Positions 1 through 9,639 of a stretch of 64,000 nucleotides of DNA are shown here, piece by piece. A model generated the notes under the pieces. That model worked only from the letters and a program-made list of their open reading frames with translations, was not told the origin of the DNA and searched no databases. Each line of letters begins with the position of its first letter. Position 1 is the first letter of the stretch. The DNA comes from JAJPHF01 sp035293805 (GTDB taxonomy: Bacteria; Chloroflexota; UBA6077; JAJPHF01), in contig DATGMD010000044.1 in assembly GCA_035293805.1 (NCBI GenBank), positions 186,001 through 250,000 on the forward strand, given 5' to 3'. The translations under genes were made by a program, and so were the position numbers.

Positions 1-7
1 CAGCAAG

Positions 8-37
8 ACGCCCGCCCGGCTTCGGCCGGGCGGGCGT
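8..37. terminator. GC-rich hairpin with TTCG loop
   Basis: A perfect 13-bp inverted repeat closes on a TTCG tetraloop. It lies 21 bases beyond the stop of the minus-strand gene that ends at 59 and could act as its terminator. There is no T-run on either strand, so it is not a textbook intrinsic terminator. Confidence 0.5.
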
Positions 38-58
38 GAACGTAATGCCGCGTGAGCG

Positions 59-874
59 TCACTGATCGGAAGCGCGGCTCGCGGCAGTGGGCGGGGGCAC
101 GAGCGGGAGCGGCAGGCGACTCGAGCCGGCTTCCTGCGTGCCACCCCAGCCGATCGTCCCCGTGTAGCCGCCGTAGCCCTGAGTGCGAACGACGTAGGTG
201 TAGCCGCCCGGAACAGGCCCAAAGGTCCGCGTCTCGGCGTTGACGACGCCTACGCTGCGGCAGGCCACCAGCGGCGTGTCGGCCTCGGGGCACTGGAAGA
301 TCTCGTGCGAACTGGTGCTGAAGCTCGTGCCCGACGTCCACGACAGCATGTAGCCAGCGCCGTCTGGCGCGACCACCGCGTCGAGCGACTGGCGGTACGC
401 ATCTGGCGTGGCGAACGGGTTAAAGCCGCGGCGCGGCCCCTGGTTGTAGCCGAAACTGCCGGGCCAGCCGTAGATTGGGGCGAACGCGCCGAAGCAGGTG
501 CTGTAGGGCACCACCGCGTCGGCAATGGCAATTTGGGGGTTGGGCCCGCTTATGGGTGGTAAGGGTGGCGTGCCATCCGTGTAGGTAGCGTATCTCGCTC
601 CCTGCGCGGCGCTGATCCCGACGCCGGTTGGCAGCAGCGAGCCAAGTTGCGAGGCGGGCGTGCAGCTACAGGCCACACTACAGCCAAAGGCCGAGGCCTG
701 GCAGATGAAGCCCATGCTGGTCGAGCACGCCAAGGCCCCGAAACCCTGGCACGGCGTAGACTCACATACGCCGGGCGGCGTGATCGGGAACAGGGATTGC
801 GCGTCGACCGGCGCGGCCTGCGCCAGGAGAATGAAGCCCGTGAGGAGCACGAGCGTCAGAACGGATCGCCACAT
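59..874 (-). CDS. secreted cysteine-rich hypothetical protein
   Basis: The protein has 271 residues and no family I recognise. The start at 874 is chosen because GGAGGTG precedes it by 6 bases and the first 25 residues (MWRSVLTLVLLTGFILLAQA...) form a signal peptide with likely cleavage after VDAQ. The open frame runs further upstream, but without a signal or ribosome site. The mature protein has about ten cysteines, most in the first 60 residues as CxxxxC, CSC and similar spacings, which suggests disulphides outside the membrane. The rest is rich in Gly, Ser, Thr and aromatic residues (GYGGYTGTIGWGG). It is monocistronic. Function unknown. Confidence 0.6.
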   Translation of the reverse strand: MWRSVLTLVLLTGFILLAQAAPVDAQSLFPITPPGVCESTPCQGFGALACSTSMGFICQASAFGCSVACSCTPASQLGSLLPTGVGISAAQGARYATYTDGTPPLPPISGPNPQIAIADAVVPYSTCFGAFAPIYGWPGSFGYNQGPRRGFNPFATPDAYRQSLDAVVAPDGAGYMLSWTSGTSFSTSSHEIFQCPEADTPLVACRSVGVVNAETRTFGPVPGGYTYVVRTQGYGGYTGTIGWGGTQEAGSSRLPLPLVPPPTAASRASDQ

Positions 875-1165
875 ACCCGCACCTCCGCTGGGGCAGGCCT
901 GGCCCCTCAGGGCGAGCCCGCGACTGGCTATGGGCGCAATTACGGTGGACCGGTCCCAGCCCGGCGCGCTCGACTCGCGCGGCACGGGGAGGTAGGCTCG
1001 GCCACGCCGAGCCGGGCCGGCGACGGAGGGCACCACCCGCCCTAGCGCGTCGGCTCTCACACACTTAAACGACGATAGCGCGGGAACGTTACAGCACCGC
1101 CACAAGTCGCCCTTGATTGGGGTAGCGCAAGGCCCCGGGGCGGCTCCGTCTATCGCCAACTGGGC

Positions 1166-1318
1166 CTACTCGGCTGGCGGCTCGTCGTCCTCCGCATCGC
1201 CCCGTCGCGTGACCCACAGCACAGCGGCGATCACGACTGGGGCGAGCACCAGCAGGGCGAAGTCGTCCCAGTCGCCGACCGCACCATGAGCCAGTAACAG
1301 AATGTGTGCTTGCGACAT
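1166..1318 (-). CDS. 50-residue single-span membrane protein
   Basis: This is a small ORF starting MSQAHILLLAHGAVGDWDD. It has one predicted transmembrane helix (about residues 20-36, FALLVLAPVVIAAVLWV), then a basic VTRR stop-transfer and an acidic tail (DAEDDEPPAE). AGAGGA lies about 7 bases before the ATG and a TATACT hexamer lies about 50 bases upstream on the same strand. The organisation (short N-terminus, one helix, charged tail) is typical of genuine small membrane proteins. No homologous family is recognised and the partner is unknown. It stands alone between the secreted protein gene and tRNA-Leu. Confidence 0.45.
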   Translation of the reverse strand: MSQAHILLLAHGAVGDWDDFALLVLAPVVIAAVLWVTRRGDAEDDEPPAE

Positions 1319-1520
1319 GCCCGTGTCCTCTTGCCCCGCGCCGGCGCGGACCGCCCCTCATCCCCAGTATAGTTGACCATAGTCGAGGGTTGACGGAGGA
1401 CTGGAGATCTCGGCCGCTGAGGCCCGGGTCCGGCACGGGGCGGTGCCTGCCGGTCCCTTCGACCTGGCTTGCGCAAGCGTTCGGCCGGCCGTTCGGCGCG
1501 AGCTGACCGGCGACCACGAG

Positions 1521-1550
1521 TTGTCGGCCTCGGCGGGCGCCTGGTATACT
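1521..1550 (+). promoter_or_regulatory. promoter of tRNA-Leu
   Basis: TTGTCG (1521-1526), an 18-base spacer and TATACT (1545-1550), preceded by the extended -10 element TGG. The predicted start is near 1557, six bases before the mature tRNA. Confidence 0.7.
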
Positions 1551-1562
1551 CCGTGCTGTCAC

Positions 1563-1646
1563 GCCGAAGTGGCGGAATTGGTAGACGCGCTACGTTCAGG
1601 GCGTAGTGGGCGTACGCCCGTCGGGGTTCGAGTCCCCGCTTCGGCA
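1563..1646 (+). tRNA. tRNA-Leu (anticodon CAG)
   Basis: Class II tRNA of 84 nt. Acceptor arms GCCGAAG (1563-1569) and CTTCGGC (1639-1645) pair fully, with discriminator A. The anticodon stem CTACG/CGTAG encloses TTCAGGG, giving anticodon CAG, which reads CUG leucine codons. A long variable arm (TGGGCGTACGCCC region) and the T-loop GGTTCGAGTCC are present. The 3' CCA is not fully encoded (ACCG), so CCA addition is needed. A strong promoter lies just upstream and an intrinsic terminator just downstream, so this is a single-gene unit. Confidence 0.95.
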
Positions 1647-1653
1647 CCGTGTC

Positions 1654-1683
1654 AAAAGCCTGGCGGACATCCGCCAGGCTTTT
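1654..1683 (+). terminator. intrinsic terminator of tRNA-Leu
   Basis: A perfect 13-bp stem (AAAAGCCTGGCGG and its complement) with an ACAT loop ends in TTTT, eight bases after the tRNA. It is symmetrical, so it can work on both strands. Confidence 0.85.
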
Positions 1684-1931
1684 GTTGTGCCATCGACGAC
1701 ACCGTCTCGCTGCCACCCTCGACCGGGTTCAGGCGCCGGCGCCGACGGGGCGTCACAAGTCTGCGGCCCGCGGCACTTGGCGAACTGGCTCGCGCGGCCC
1801 GTCGACCGCTCAGTCTCCTCGCTCCGCGGGCCGGCGCTGGCCCCGCCCTCGCCGATGTGAGGTCTGCTCGCCCGTCCCGGCGCTAGAGGTCGGCCGCTTC
1901 TGCGCTATGGCGGACGGACGGGCGCCCGGCC
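1684..1931. other. intergenic, no gene seen
   Basis: The 248 bases between the tRNA terminator and the sufR promoter are GC-rich. The open frames here have arginine-rich, low-complexity translations and no ribosome-binding sites. Nothing else is recognised. Confidence 0.5.
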
Positions 1932-1960
1932 TTGCTGCCCACCGGTATTGCCTGTATAAT
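1932..1960 (+). promoter_or_regulatory. promoter of the sufRBCDSUT operon
   Basis: TTGCTG (1932-1937), a 17-base spacer and a perfect TATAAT (1955-1960). Predicted transcription start is near 1967, giving a leader of about 29 bases to the Rrf2 start codon. The -10 overlaps the left edge of a 25-bp inverted repeat (1958-1982). Confidence 0.85.
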
Positions 1961-1982
1961 TCCTACTAGGTCAGTATGAATT
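1958..1982. promoter_or_regulatory. candidate Rrf2-family operator
   Basis: A 25-bp inverted repeat with 10-base arms, AATTCCTACT and AGTATGAATT (9 of 10 positions symmetrical), and a 5-base centre AGGTC. It is AT-rich in a GC-rich neighbourhood. It overlaps the -10 and the predicted start of transcription, where a bound dimer would block initiation. Length and symmetry fit sites of IscR, RirA and SufR-type Rrf2 regulators. Autorepression by the adjacent gene product is an inference. Confidence 0.7.
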
Positions 1983-1995
1983 AGGGGACGGGCCG

Positions 1996-2514
1996 ATGCT
2001 GCAGGTCTCCCAGCGCACCCATTATGGCTTACGAGCGATGACCGAGCTGGCGAAGGCGTACGGCCGCGGGCCGCGCTCGCTCGCGGAGGTCGCCGAGGCG
2101 CAGCACCTGCCCGCGGGCTACCTGGAGCAGATCGCCACGCCCTTGCGCCGCGCGGGCCTCATCGATGGGACGCGCGGCGCGCACGGCGGCTACCAGCTCG
2201 CGCGGCCGCCCGACCAGATGAGCGTAGGGGAGGTCGTGCGGGCGCTAGAGGGCGCGGTCGCGCCGGTGGAGTGCCTCTCGGAGGATTACCCTGCCGGCTC
2301 CTGCGCGCTCGAGTTGGGCTGCCTCTCCCGCCCCGTCTGGCAGCGGGTGAAGGAGAGCATCGATCAGGTGCTCGACTCGACCACGCTGGCGGACCTGTGC
2401 GCGACGGCGGAGGCGCCCGGCTGCGCGCCCGAGCAGGCGCCCGACGCGCTCGGCTTCGTCCCGCTGACGTTCAGCAATGCAAGGAAGCAGGACTCGTGCT
2501 CGATCAAATGCTAA
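1996..2514 (+). CDS. sufR: Rrf2-family Fe-S transcriptional regulator of the SUF operon
   Basis: This 172-residue protein has a winged-helix domain at residues 1-75 (MLQVSQRTHYGLRAM opening; GTRGAHGGYQLAR wing) typical of Rrf2 proteins such as IscR. Cysteines 93, 103 and 109 are placed like the [2Fe-2S] ligands of that family, so it probably senses Fe-S status. AGGGGA precedes the ATG. It is the first gene of the suf operon, 16 bases before sufB, and a palindrome overlapping its -10 is the likely operator. The C-terminal tail (about 130-172) also carries several Cys and is not conserved in the family. SufR is a role name given from context; IscR-like is the safe family call. Confidence 0.85.
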   Translation: MLQVSQRTHYGLRAMTELAKAYGRGPRSLAEVAEAQHLPAGYLEQIATPLRRAGLIDGTRGAHGGYQLARPPDQMSVGEVVRALEGAVAPVECLSEDYPAGSCALELGCLSRPVWQRVKESIDQVLDSTTLADLCATAEAPGCAPEQAPDALGFVPLTFSNARKQDSCSIKC

Positions 2515-2530
2515 CCGACGAGGTGAACCC

Positions 2531-3979
<1,449 letters not shown>

Positions 3980-4087
3980 CGTCCCGGGGCGGGGTTCCGG
4001 GGTGCGGCGCCCGAGCGGGAGCAGGGGGAGCACCCCAGCCCCCGGGGCCGGGGGGCGGATAGGCGCGATCAGGTGACAGAGAAGAAG

Positions 4088-4855
<768 letters not shown>

Positions 4856-4899
4856 GAGCGCGAGTGCTCGCGGCCCGCGGCGGCCAAGGGGCGGACGGC

Positions 4900-6243
4900 A
4901 TGTTGACGACCGAGCACACAACGGAACTGGCGAGCTACCAAGGGGACTTCGACCGGCTCGCGGAGGCGGCAACTCCGGCACCGGCGTGGCTGCGCGCGCG
5001 GCGCCAGGCGGCGTTTGACCGCTTCGCGGCCATGGGCTTCCCGACGACGCGGCAGGAGGACTGGAAGTACACCAACGTCGCGCCGATCGCGCGGCAGCCG
5101 TTCCGCCTGGCCGCGCCGCCTGCGGCGGTCAGCCCCGCGGCGATCGCGCCGTTCGGCTTCGGCGAGCCGGGCTGGAGCCAGCTGGTGTTCGTGGACGGGC
5201 GGTACGCGCCCGCGCTGTCGTCGCTGGCCGGACTGCCCGACGGCGTGCGCGTGACCAGCCTGGCAGACGCGCTGACGGAGGACGACCCGCTGCTGGCGCA
5301 GCACCTGGGGCAATACGCCAGGGACGCGGCCAGCAGCTTCACGGCGCTGAACACGGCGTTCCTGCACGGCGGCGCGCTCGTCCACGTGCCGCGTGGCCGC
5401 GTCGTCGAGGCGCCGATCCACCTGCTGTTCGTGAGCACCACGCACGATCCGCTGGGCGCGACCCATCCGCGCGTGCTCGTCGTTCTGGGCGAGTCGAGCC
5501 AGGCGACCGTGGTGGAGAGCTACGTGGCGCTCGGTCTGGGCCAGTACCTCACGAACGCCGTGAGCGAGCTGGTGCTCGGTGAGGACGCGACCCTCACGCA
5601 CTACAAGGTGCTGCGGGAGAGCCTGGCAGCCTACCATGTCGGGACGACCGCGGTGTACCAGCCGCGCGACAGCGTGTTTACCTCCTTCTCGCTCGCGCTC
5701 GGGGCGCGGCTCGCGCGCAACGACCTGAGCGTGCTGCTCGACGCCGAGGGGGCCGACTGCACGTTGAACGGGCTCTACCTCGTGGACGGCGACCGTCACG
5801 TCGACAACCACACGGCCATCGACCACGCGAAGCCGCACGGCACGAGCCGCGAGCTGTACAAGGGCATCCTCGACGGCCACTCGCGGGGCGTGTTCAACGG
5901 CAAGGTGGTGGTGCGGCCGAACGCGCAGCAGACCGACGCGCAGCAGACGAACCGCAACATCCTCCTGTCGGAGGACGCGACGATCTACACCAAGCCCCAG
6001 CTCGAGATCTTTGCCGACGACGTGAAGTGCGCCCACGGGGCGGCGGTGGGGCAGCTCGACCCGCAGGCCGTCTTCTACCTGCGGAGCCGGGGCCTGGGTC
6101 CCGAGGCCGCGCGCCGGCTGCTGACGTACGGGTTTGCCAGCGAGATTACCAGTCAGATTCAGATTGAGCCGCTCCGCGCTCAGCTCGACGCGCTGCTGTT
6201 GACGACGGTGCAGGCCGGCTCGTTGGCCAAGGAGGCGTCATGA
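4900..6243 (+). CDS. sufD: Fe-S assembly scaffold subunit SufD
   Basis: This is the SufB paralogue that pairs with it in SufBC2D. The N-terminal helical part has PAWLRARRQAAFDRF and the QEDWKYTNV signature. The beta-helix core follows, and the C-terminal block CAHGAAVGQLDPQAVFYLRS with GLGPEAARRLLTYGFASEI is diagnostic. Start ATG 4900 has AGGGG eight bases upstream. GTG 4864, nine bases after the sufC stop, has a good AGGAG and would add 12 residues, so the start is not settled. It overlaps sufS by 4 bases (ATGA), which implies coupled translation. Confidence 0.92.
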   Translation: MLTTEHTTELASYQGDFDRLAEAATPAPAWLRARRQAAFDRFAAMGFPTTRQEDWKYTNVAPIARQPFRLAAPPAAVSPAAIAPFGFGEPGWSQLVFVDGRYAPALSSLAGLPDGVRVTSLADALTEDDPLLAQHLGQYARDAASSFTALNTAFLHGGALVHVPRGRVVEAPIHLLFVSTTHDPLGATHPRVLVVLGESSQATVVESYVALGLGQYLTNAVSELVLGEDATLTHYKVLRESLAAYHVGTTAVYQPRDSVFTSFSLALGARLARNDLSVLLDAEGADCTLNGLYLVDGDRHVDNHTAIDHAKPHGTSRELYKGILDGHSRGVFNGKVVVRPNAQQTDAQQTNRNILLSEDATIYTKPQLEIFADDVKCAHGAAVGQLDPQAVFYLRSRGLGPEAARRLLTYGFASEITSQIQIEPLRAQLDALLLTTVQAGSLAKEAS

Positions 6244-7511
6244 GTATCGCTCCCGAGCGAAGCCGCACGGCCCCGGGCGCCGCGCTCCGCGAGTCGTTCC
6301 CCGTCGAGCGTCTCCGCCAAGACTTTCCGATCCTCGCGGAGACGGTGCGGGGCAAGCCGCTCGTCTACCTCGACAACGCGGCGACGACGCAGAAGCCGCA
6401 GAGCGTGATCGATACGCTCGACCGCTACTACCGCGCCGAGAACGCCAACGTCCACCGCGGGGTGCATTACCTCAGCGAGCTGGCGACGGCGGAGTACGAG
6501 GCGGCGCGCGGCAAGGTCCGCGCCTTCCTGAACGCCGCGGACACCCGCGAGATCGTGTTCGTGCGCGGCACTACCGAGGCGATCAACCTCGTGGCGCAGA
6601 GCTACGGGCGCACCTTCCTGAAGGCGGGCGACGAGATCGTCATCACGGCGATGGAGCACCACTCCAACATCGTGCCCTGGCAGCTGCTGTGCGAGCAAGT
6701 GGGCGCGGTCCTGCGCGTCGCCCCGATCGACGACGACGGCGAGCTGATCCTGCCGGAGTACGAGCGGCTGCTAAACGAGGGCACGCGGCTCGTGTCGGTG
6801 GTCCACGTCTCGAACGTGCTCGGCACGGTCAACCCGGTGCGGGAGATCGTCGCGCTGGCCCACGCCCGCGGCGTGCCGGTGCTGCTCGACGGCGCCCAGG
6901 CGGCGCCGCACGTCGCCGTGGACGTGCAGGCGCTGGACTGCGACTTCTACGCCTTCTCGGGCCATAAGCTGTTCGGCCCGACAGGCATCGGCGTGCTCTA
7001 CGGCAAGGCCGCGCTGCTGGAAGCCATGCCGCCGTACCAGGGCGGCGGCGACATGATCAGCTCGGTCACTTTCGAGAAGACGACGTTCAACCAGCTCCCG
7101 TACAAGTTCGAGGCCGGCACCCCGCACATCGCGGGCGTGATCGGGCTGGGCGCGGCGATCGACTACGTGCAGGGCGTCGGCCTGGACGCTATCGCCGCCT
7201 ACGAGGGTGAGCTGCTGGCCTACGCCACCGAGCGGCTGGCGAGCGTGCCGCAGGTGCGGATCATCGGCACGGCGCCGCACAAGGCGAGCGTCATGTCGTT
7301 CGTGGTGGAGGGCGTGCATCCACACGACGTCGGCACGATCCTGGACGACCAGGGGATTGCCATCCGCGCCGGCCACCACTGTGCGCAGCCGGTGATGCAG
7401 CGCTTCGGCGTGCCGGCGACCAACCGCGCCTCGCTGGCGTTCTACAACACGCGGGCGGAGATCGACGCGCTGGTGGCGGGGCTGGACAAGGTCATCGAGG
7501 TGTTCGGCTGA
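6240..7511 (+). CDS. sufS: cysteine desulfurase SufS
   Basis: This PLP enzyme removes sulphur from L-cysteine as a persulphide for the SUF scaffold. It has 423 residues, the normal size for a type II (SufS/CsdA) desulfurase. The PLP lysine is K243 in FSGHKLFGPTG and the catalytic cysteine is C381 in RAGHHCAQP, with the short active-site loop typical of SufS. The first 20 residues are a non-conserved extension before VERLRQDFPIL. It overlaps sufD by 4 bases and sufU by one, so the three are coupled. Confidence 0.94.
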   Translation: MSIAPERSRTAPGAALRESFPVERLRQDFPILAETVRGKPLVYLDNAATTQKPQSVIDTLDRYYRAENANVHRGVHYLSELATAEYEAARGKVRAFLNAADTREIVFVRGTTEAINLVAQSYGRTFLKAGDEIVITAMEHHSNIVPWQLLCEQVGAVLRVAPIDDDGELILPEYERLLNEGTRLVSVVHVSNVLGTVNPVREIVALAHARGVPVLLDGAQAAPHVAVDVQALDCDFYAFSGHKLFGPTGIGVLYGKAALLEAMPPYQGGGDMISSVTFEKTTFNQLPYKFEAGTPHIAGVIGLGAAIDYVQGVGLDAIAAYEGELLAYATERLASVPQVRIIGTAPHKASVMSFVVEGVHPHDVGTILDDQGIAIRAGHHCAQPVMQRFGVPATNRASLAFYNTRAEIDALVAGLDKVIEVFG

Positions 7512-7969
7512 TGTCCGACCTGGGCGACCTGTACCAGCAGGTCATTCTCGACCACAACCGGCGGCCGCGCAACTACGGCAAGCTGGAGAACGCGAACCGC
7601 CAGGCCGAGGGCTTCAACCCGGTCTGCGGCGACCACCTCACACTGTACCTGCGGCTGAACGGCGACGTGATCGACGACGTGCGCTTCGAGGGCGAGGGCT
7701 GCGCCATCTCGAAGGCATCGGCGTCGCTGATGACCGACAGCCTGAAGGGCAAGAGCGTCGCCGAGGCGGAGACGCTGTTCGAGCGCATTCACGCGATGCT
7801 GACCGGTGAGGCGGATGGCGACTTCGAGGCGCAGGCCGACGAGCTGGGCAAGCTCGCGGTGTTTTCGGGGGTGCGCGAGTACCCGGCGCGCGTGAAGTGC
7901 GCGAGCCTGAGCTGGCACACGCTGCACAGCGCGCTGCGAGGCGACCAAACGCCGGCCTCGACGGAGTAG
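7511..7969 (+). CDS. sufU: SufU zinc-dependent sulphur-transfer protein
   Basis: SufU takes the persulphide from SufS; in Gram-positive-type SUF systems it replaces SufE. The zinc ligands expected for SufU are present: C39 and D41 in NPVCGD, C64 in GEGCAIS and C130 in RVKCASLSW. The insertion between the second and third ligand regions distinguishes SufU from the IscU scaffold. It starts on the last base of the sufS stop codon (TGATG). Its presence shows the system is SufSU rather than SufSE. Confidence 0.92.
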   Translation: MSDLGDLYQQVILDHNRRPRNYGKLENANRQAEGFNPVCGDHLTLYLRLNGDVIDDVRFEGEGCAISKASASLMTDSLKGKSVAEAETLFERIHAMLTGEADGDFEAQADELGKLAVFSGVREYPARVKCASLSWHTLHSALRGDQTPASTE

Positions 7970-7972
7970 ACG

Positions 7973-8530
7973 ATGCAGACGCACGAAGAGATCACGCTGG
8001 ACCGCGACGTGGCCGCGGTGCTCGTCCCTCACGGCACCACGCTGATCCTCCCCGCCGGGACGAAAGTGCAGATCACGCAAGCCCTCGGCACGACGTTCAC
8101 CGCGATGACGGATCTGGGCTACATGGTACGCATCAACGGCAAGGATGCGGACGCGCTGGGCCTGGAGCCGCCGCCCGACCCGACGCTCGGTCCCGTCGAC
8201 ACCTCTGTAACGAAAGAGCAGCTGGAGGAGGATGTCTGGGACCAGCTTCGCACGTGCTACGACCCCGAGATCCCGGTGAACATCGCCGAGCTGGGCCTGA
8301 TCTACGGCTGCGAGATCACGCCCCATCCCGACGGCGGGTGGCGCGTCGAGATCAAGATGACGCTGACGGCGCCCGGCTGCGGCATGGGCGACATCATCGC
8401 CAGCGAGGTCGAGGCGAAGCTGCGCGCGCTCCCCGGCGTCCGCGAGGTTAACGTCGAGCTAGTGTTCGACCCTCCGTGGGACCTGACCAGGATGCCAGAG
8501 TCGGCGCGACTGGCGCTTGGGCTGTTCTAA
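7973..8530 (+). CDS. sufT: SufT-type Fe-S maturation protein (MIP18/DUF59 domain)
   Basis: This 185-residue protein has two parts. Residues 1-80 are the N-terminal extension found in SufT. Residues about 85-178 are a MIP18/DUF59 domain with the conserved DPEIPVNIAELGLIYG and the TAPGCGMGD motif, whose Cys is needed for function in characterised members. SufT proteins help load Fe-S clusters onto target proteins. It starts 3 bases after sufU and is probably the last gene of the operon, as the next gene has its own signal-peptide start and a 71-base gap. Confidence 0.88.
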   Translation: MQTHEEITLDRDVAAVLVPHGTTLILPAGTKVQITQALGTTFTAMTDLGYMVRINGKDADALGLEPPPDPTLGPVDTSVTKEQLEEDVWDQLRTCYDPEIPVNIAELGLIYGCEITPHPDGGWRVEIKMTLTAPGCGMGDIIASEVEAKLRALPGVREVNVELVFDPPWDLTRMPESARLALGLF

Positions 8531-8601
8531 TGCCCGTAACGGGGCAGCGTATTCCTCCCGTGGCCGCTCGGCCGCAACATCGTACCCTGGGGAGGAAGTC
8601 C

Positions 8602-9048
8602 ATGCGTTTCGCTCTCGGTCCGCTTGCCCTCATCCCCGCGCTCGCCCTCGCGCTCGGCCTGGCGTGGTGGCCGCCAGCGCCTGCCAGCGCCGCCACGGCG
8701 ACAGTCACCATCTACGACGGCGACACGCCGCCGCCGCCGACCTTCGACCCGGCCCAGGGCTGGTGGGGCTACGCGCCGCTGCACGTCGAGGTCAAGCGCG
8801 GCGAGCCCGTCGTATTCTACAACCCCGAGACGAACCGCTTCCCGCACACGGTCACCAGCATCTCGCGCGGCGACGGCGCGGGCACGCTGGCCGCCGGCGC
8901 GCAGTTCGACTCGACCCCCGACCCCAACACGCGCATCAACCCGGGCGAGTCCTGGACGCTGGACACCTCGACCCTCAATCCGGGGCACTACGCGTATTAT
9001 TGCCGGCTCCACCTGTGGATGCTTGGCTCGGTCACCGTCACCCCGTAG
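8602..9048 (+). CDS. secreted cupredoxin (type 1 copper protein)
   Basis: The protein has 148 residues. A signal peptide (about 1-30, with an APASA cleavage site) is followed by a plastocyanin-like beta barrel. The copper ligands are visible: H82 in FPHTV, then C134, H137 and M140 in the C-terminal YYCRLHLWM loop, giving the normal C-x2-H-x2-M spacing. It would carry electrons outside the membrane. GGGGAGGAAG precedes the ATG. It follows sufT on the same strand but may be separate. The partner redox enzyme is not in the window. Confidence 0.82.
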   Translation: MRFALGPLALIPALALALGLAWWPPAPASAATATVTIYDGDTPPPPTFDPAQGWWGYAPLHVEVKRGEPVVFYNPETNRFPHTVTSISRGDGAGTLAAGAQFDSTPDPNTRINPGESWTLDTSTLNPGHYAYYCRLHLWMLGSVTVTP

Positions 9049-9072
9049 GCGCCTAACAGAGCGATCACAACC

Positions 9073-9116
9073 GCCGGGCCGGGCTTGCCCCCGCTGCGGC
9101 GCAGGCCCGGCCCGGC
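9073..9116. terminator. stem-loop after the cupredoxin gene
   Basis: GCCGGGCCGGG...TTGC and GCA...CCCGGCCCGGC form a long GC stem 25 bases after the cupredoxin stop. It has no T-run, so it may be a rho-assisted or stabilising 3' end. Confidence 0.45.
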
Positions 9117-9186
9117 AGGCAGGCCACGGCACCAGTATGCCGCAGGGCCGCACGGCGCCAACCGCGTCGATAGGAAAAAAGTACTA

Positions 9187-9216
9187 TTGACCGGTATTGC
9201 GCGTGGCCACGATAAT
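9187..9216 (+). promoter_or_regulatory. candidate promoter of the 9308 small ORF
   Basis: TTGACC (9187-9192), an 18-base spacer and GATAAT (9211-9216), preceded by an A-rich tract (AGGAAAAAAG). It leaves a leader of about 85 bases to the small ORF. Confidence 0.55.
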
Positions 9217-9307
9217 CCCACGTTGCGCAGGCACGCCCAATCGCCTGGCGAGGGCGGCATACTCCGACTCGCGCCGGGGCACGGCGCGAAGAAAGGACTC
9301 CAGGCGC

Positions 9308-9430
9308 GTGGAAGAGATGATGCAATTCGGCCTGTTGCTCTCGGCGTGGATCATGGCGTTTATGCTGGGCAGGGAGCTGCAGGTCGGGTTCGCTCAATGG
9401 CGCGCGCGGCGGCGCAGCAGCCAGGAGTAG
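9308..9430 (+). CDS. 40-residue single-span membrane protein
   Basis: A short ORF reading VEEMMQFGLLLSAWIMAFML and then a basic tail with WRARRRSSQE. It has one hydrophobic helix (about residues 6-20) and a positively charged C-terminus, so the N-terminus would be outside. AAGGA lies 10 bases before GTG 9308; ATG 9317 is an alternative with GGAAG close by. A credible promoter lies about 90 bases upstream. No family is recognised. Confidence 0.4.
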   Translation: MEEMMQFGLLLSAWIMAFMLGRELQVGFAQWRARRRSSQE

Positions 9431-9639
9431 CCACCCAGGCCCGACGCCAGTGGCGAATCGATGAAGGGGCGTTCCTCCGGGAGCGTCCCTTTTGCACGTC
9501 CGCGCCGGGACAGCGTGGCGGCCCGTGTGTCGCGCCGCCCCCTGGCCGCGCCGCCCACGACAGGATGGCGGGGGCCGGACGCGCTGCCGCGCGGGGCGGG
9601 CTTGCCGCCCCAGCCTGGCCCACCCCACGTGGCAGCGGA

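Noticed and set aside
1649..1969. Plus-strand frame between tRNA-Leu and sufR
   Set aside because: It begins inside the tRNA terminator hairpin, is arginine-rich, and runs through the sufR promoter.
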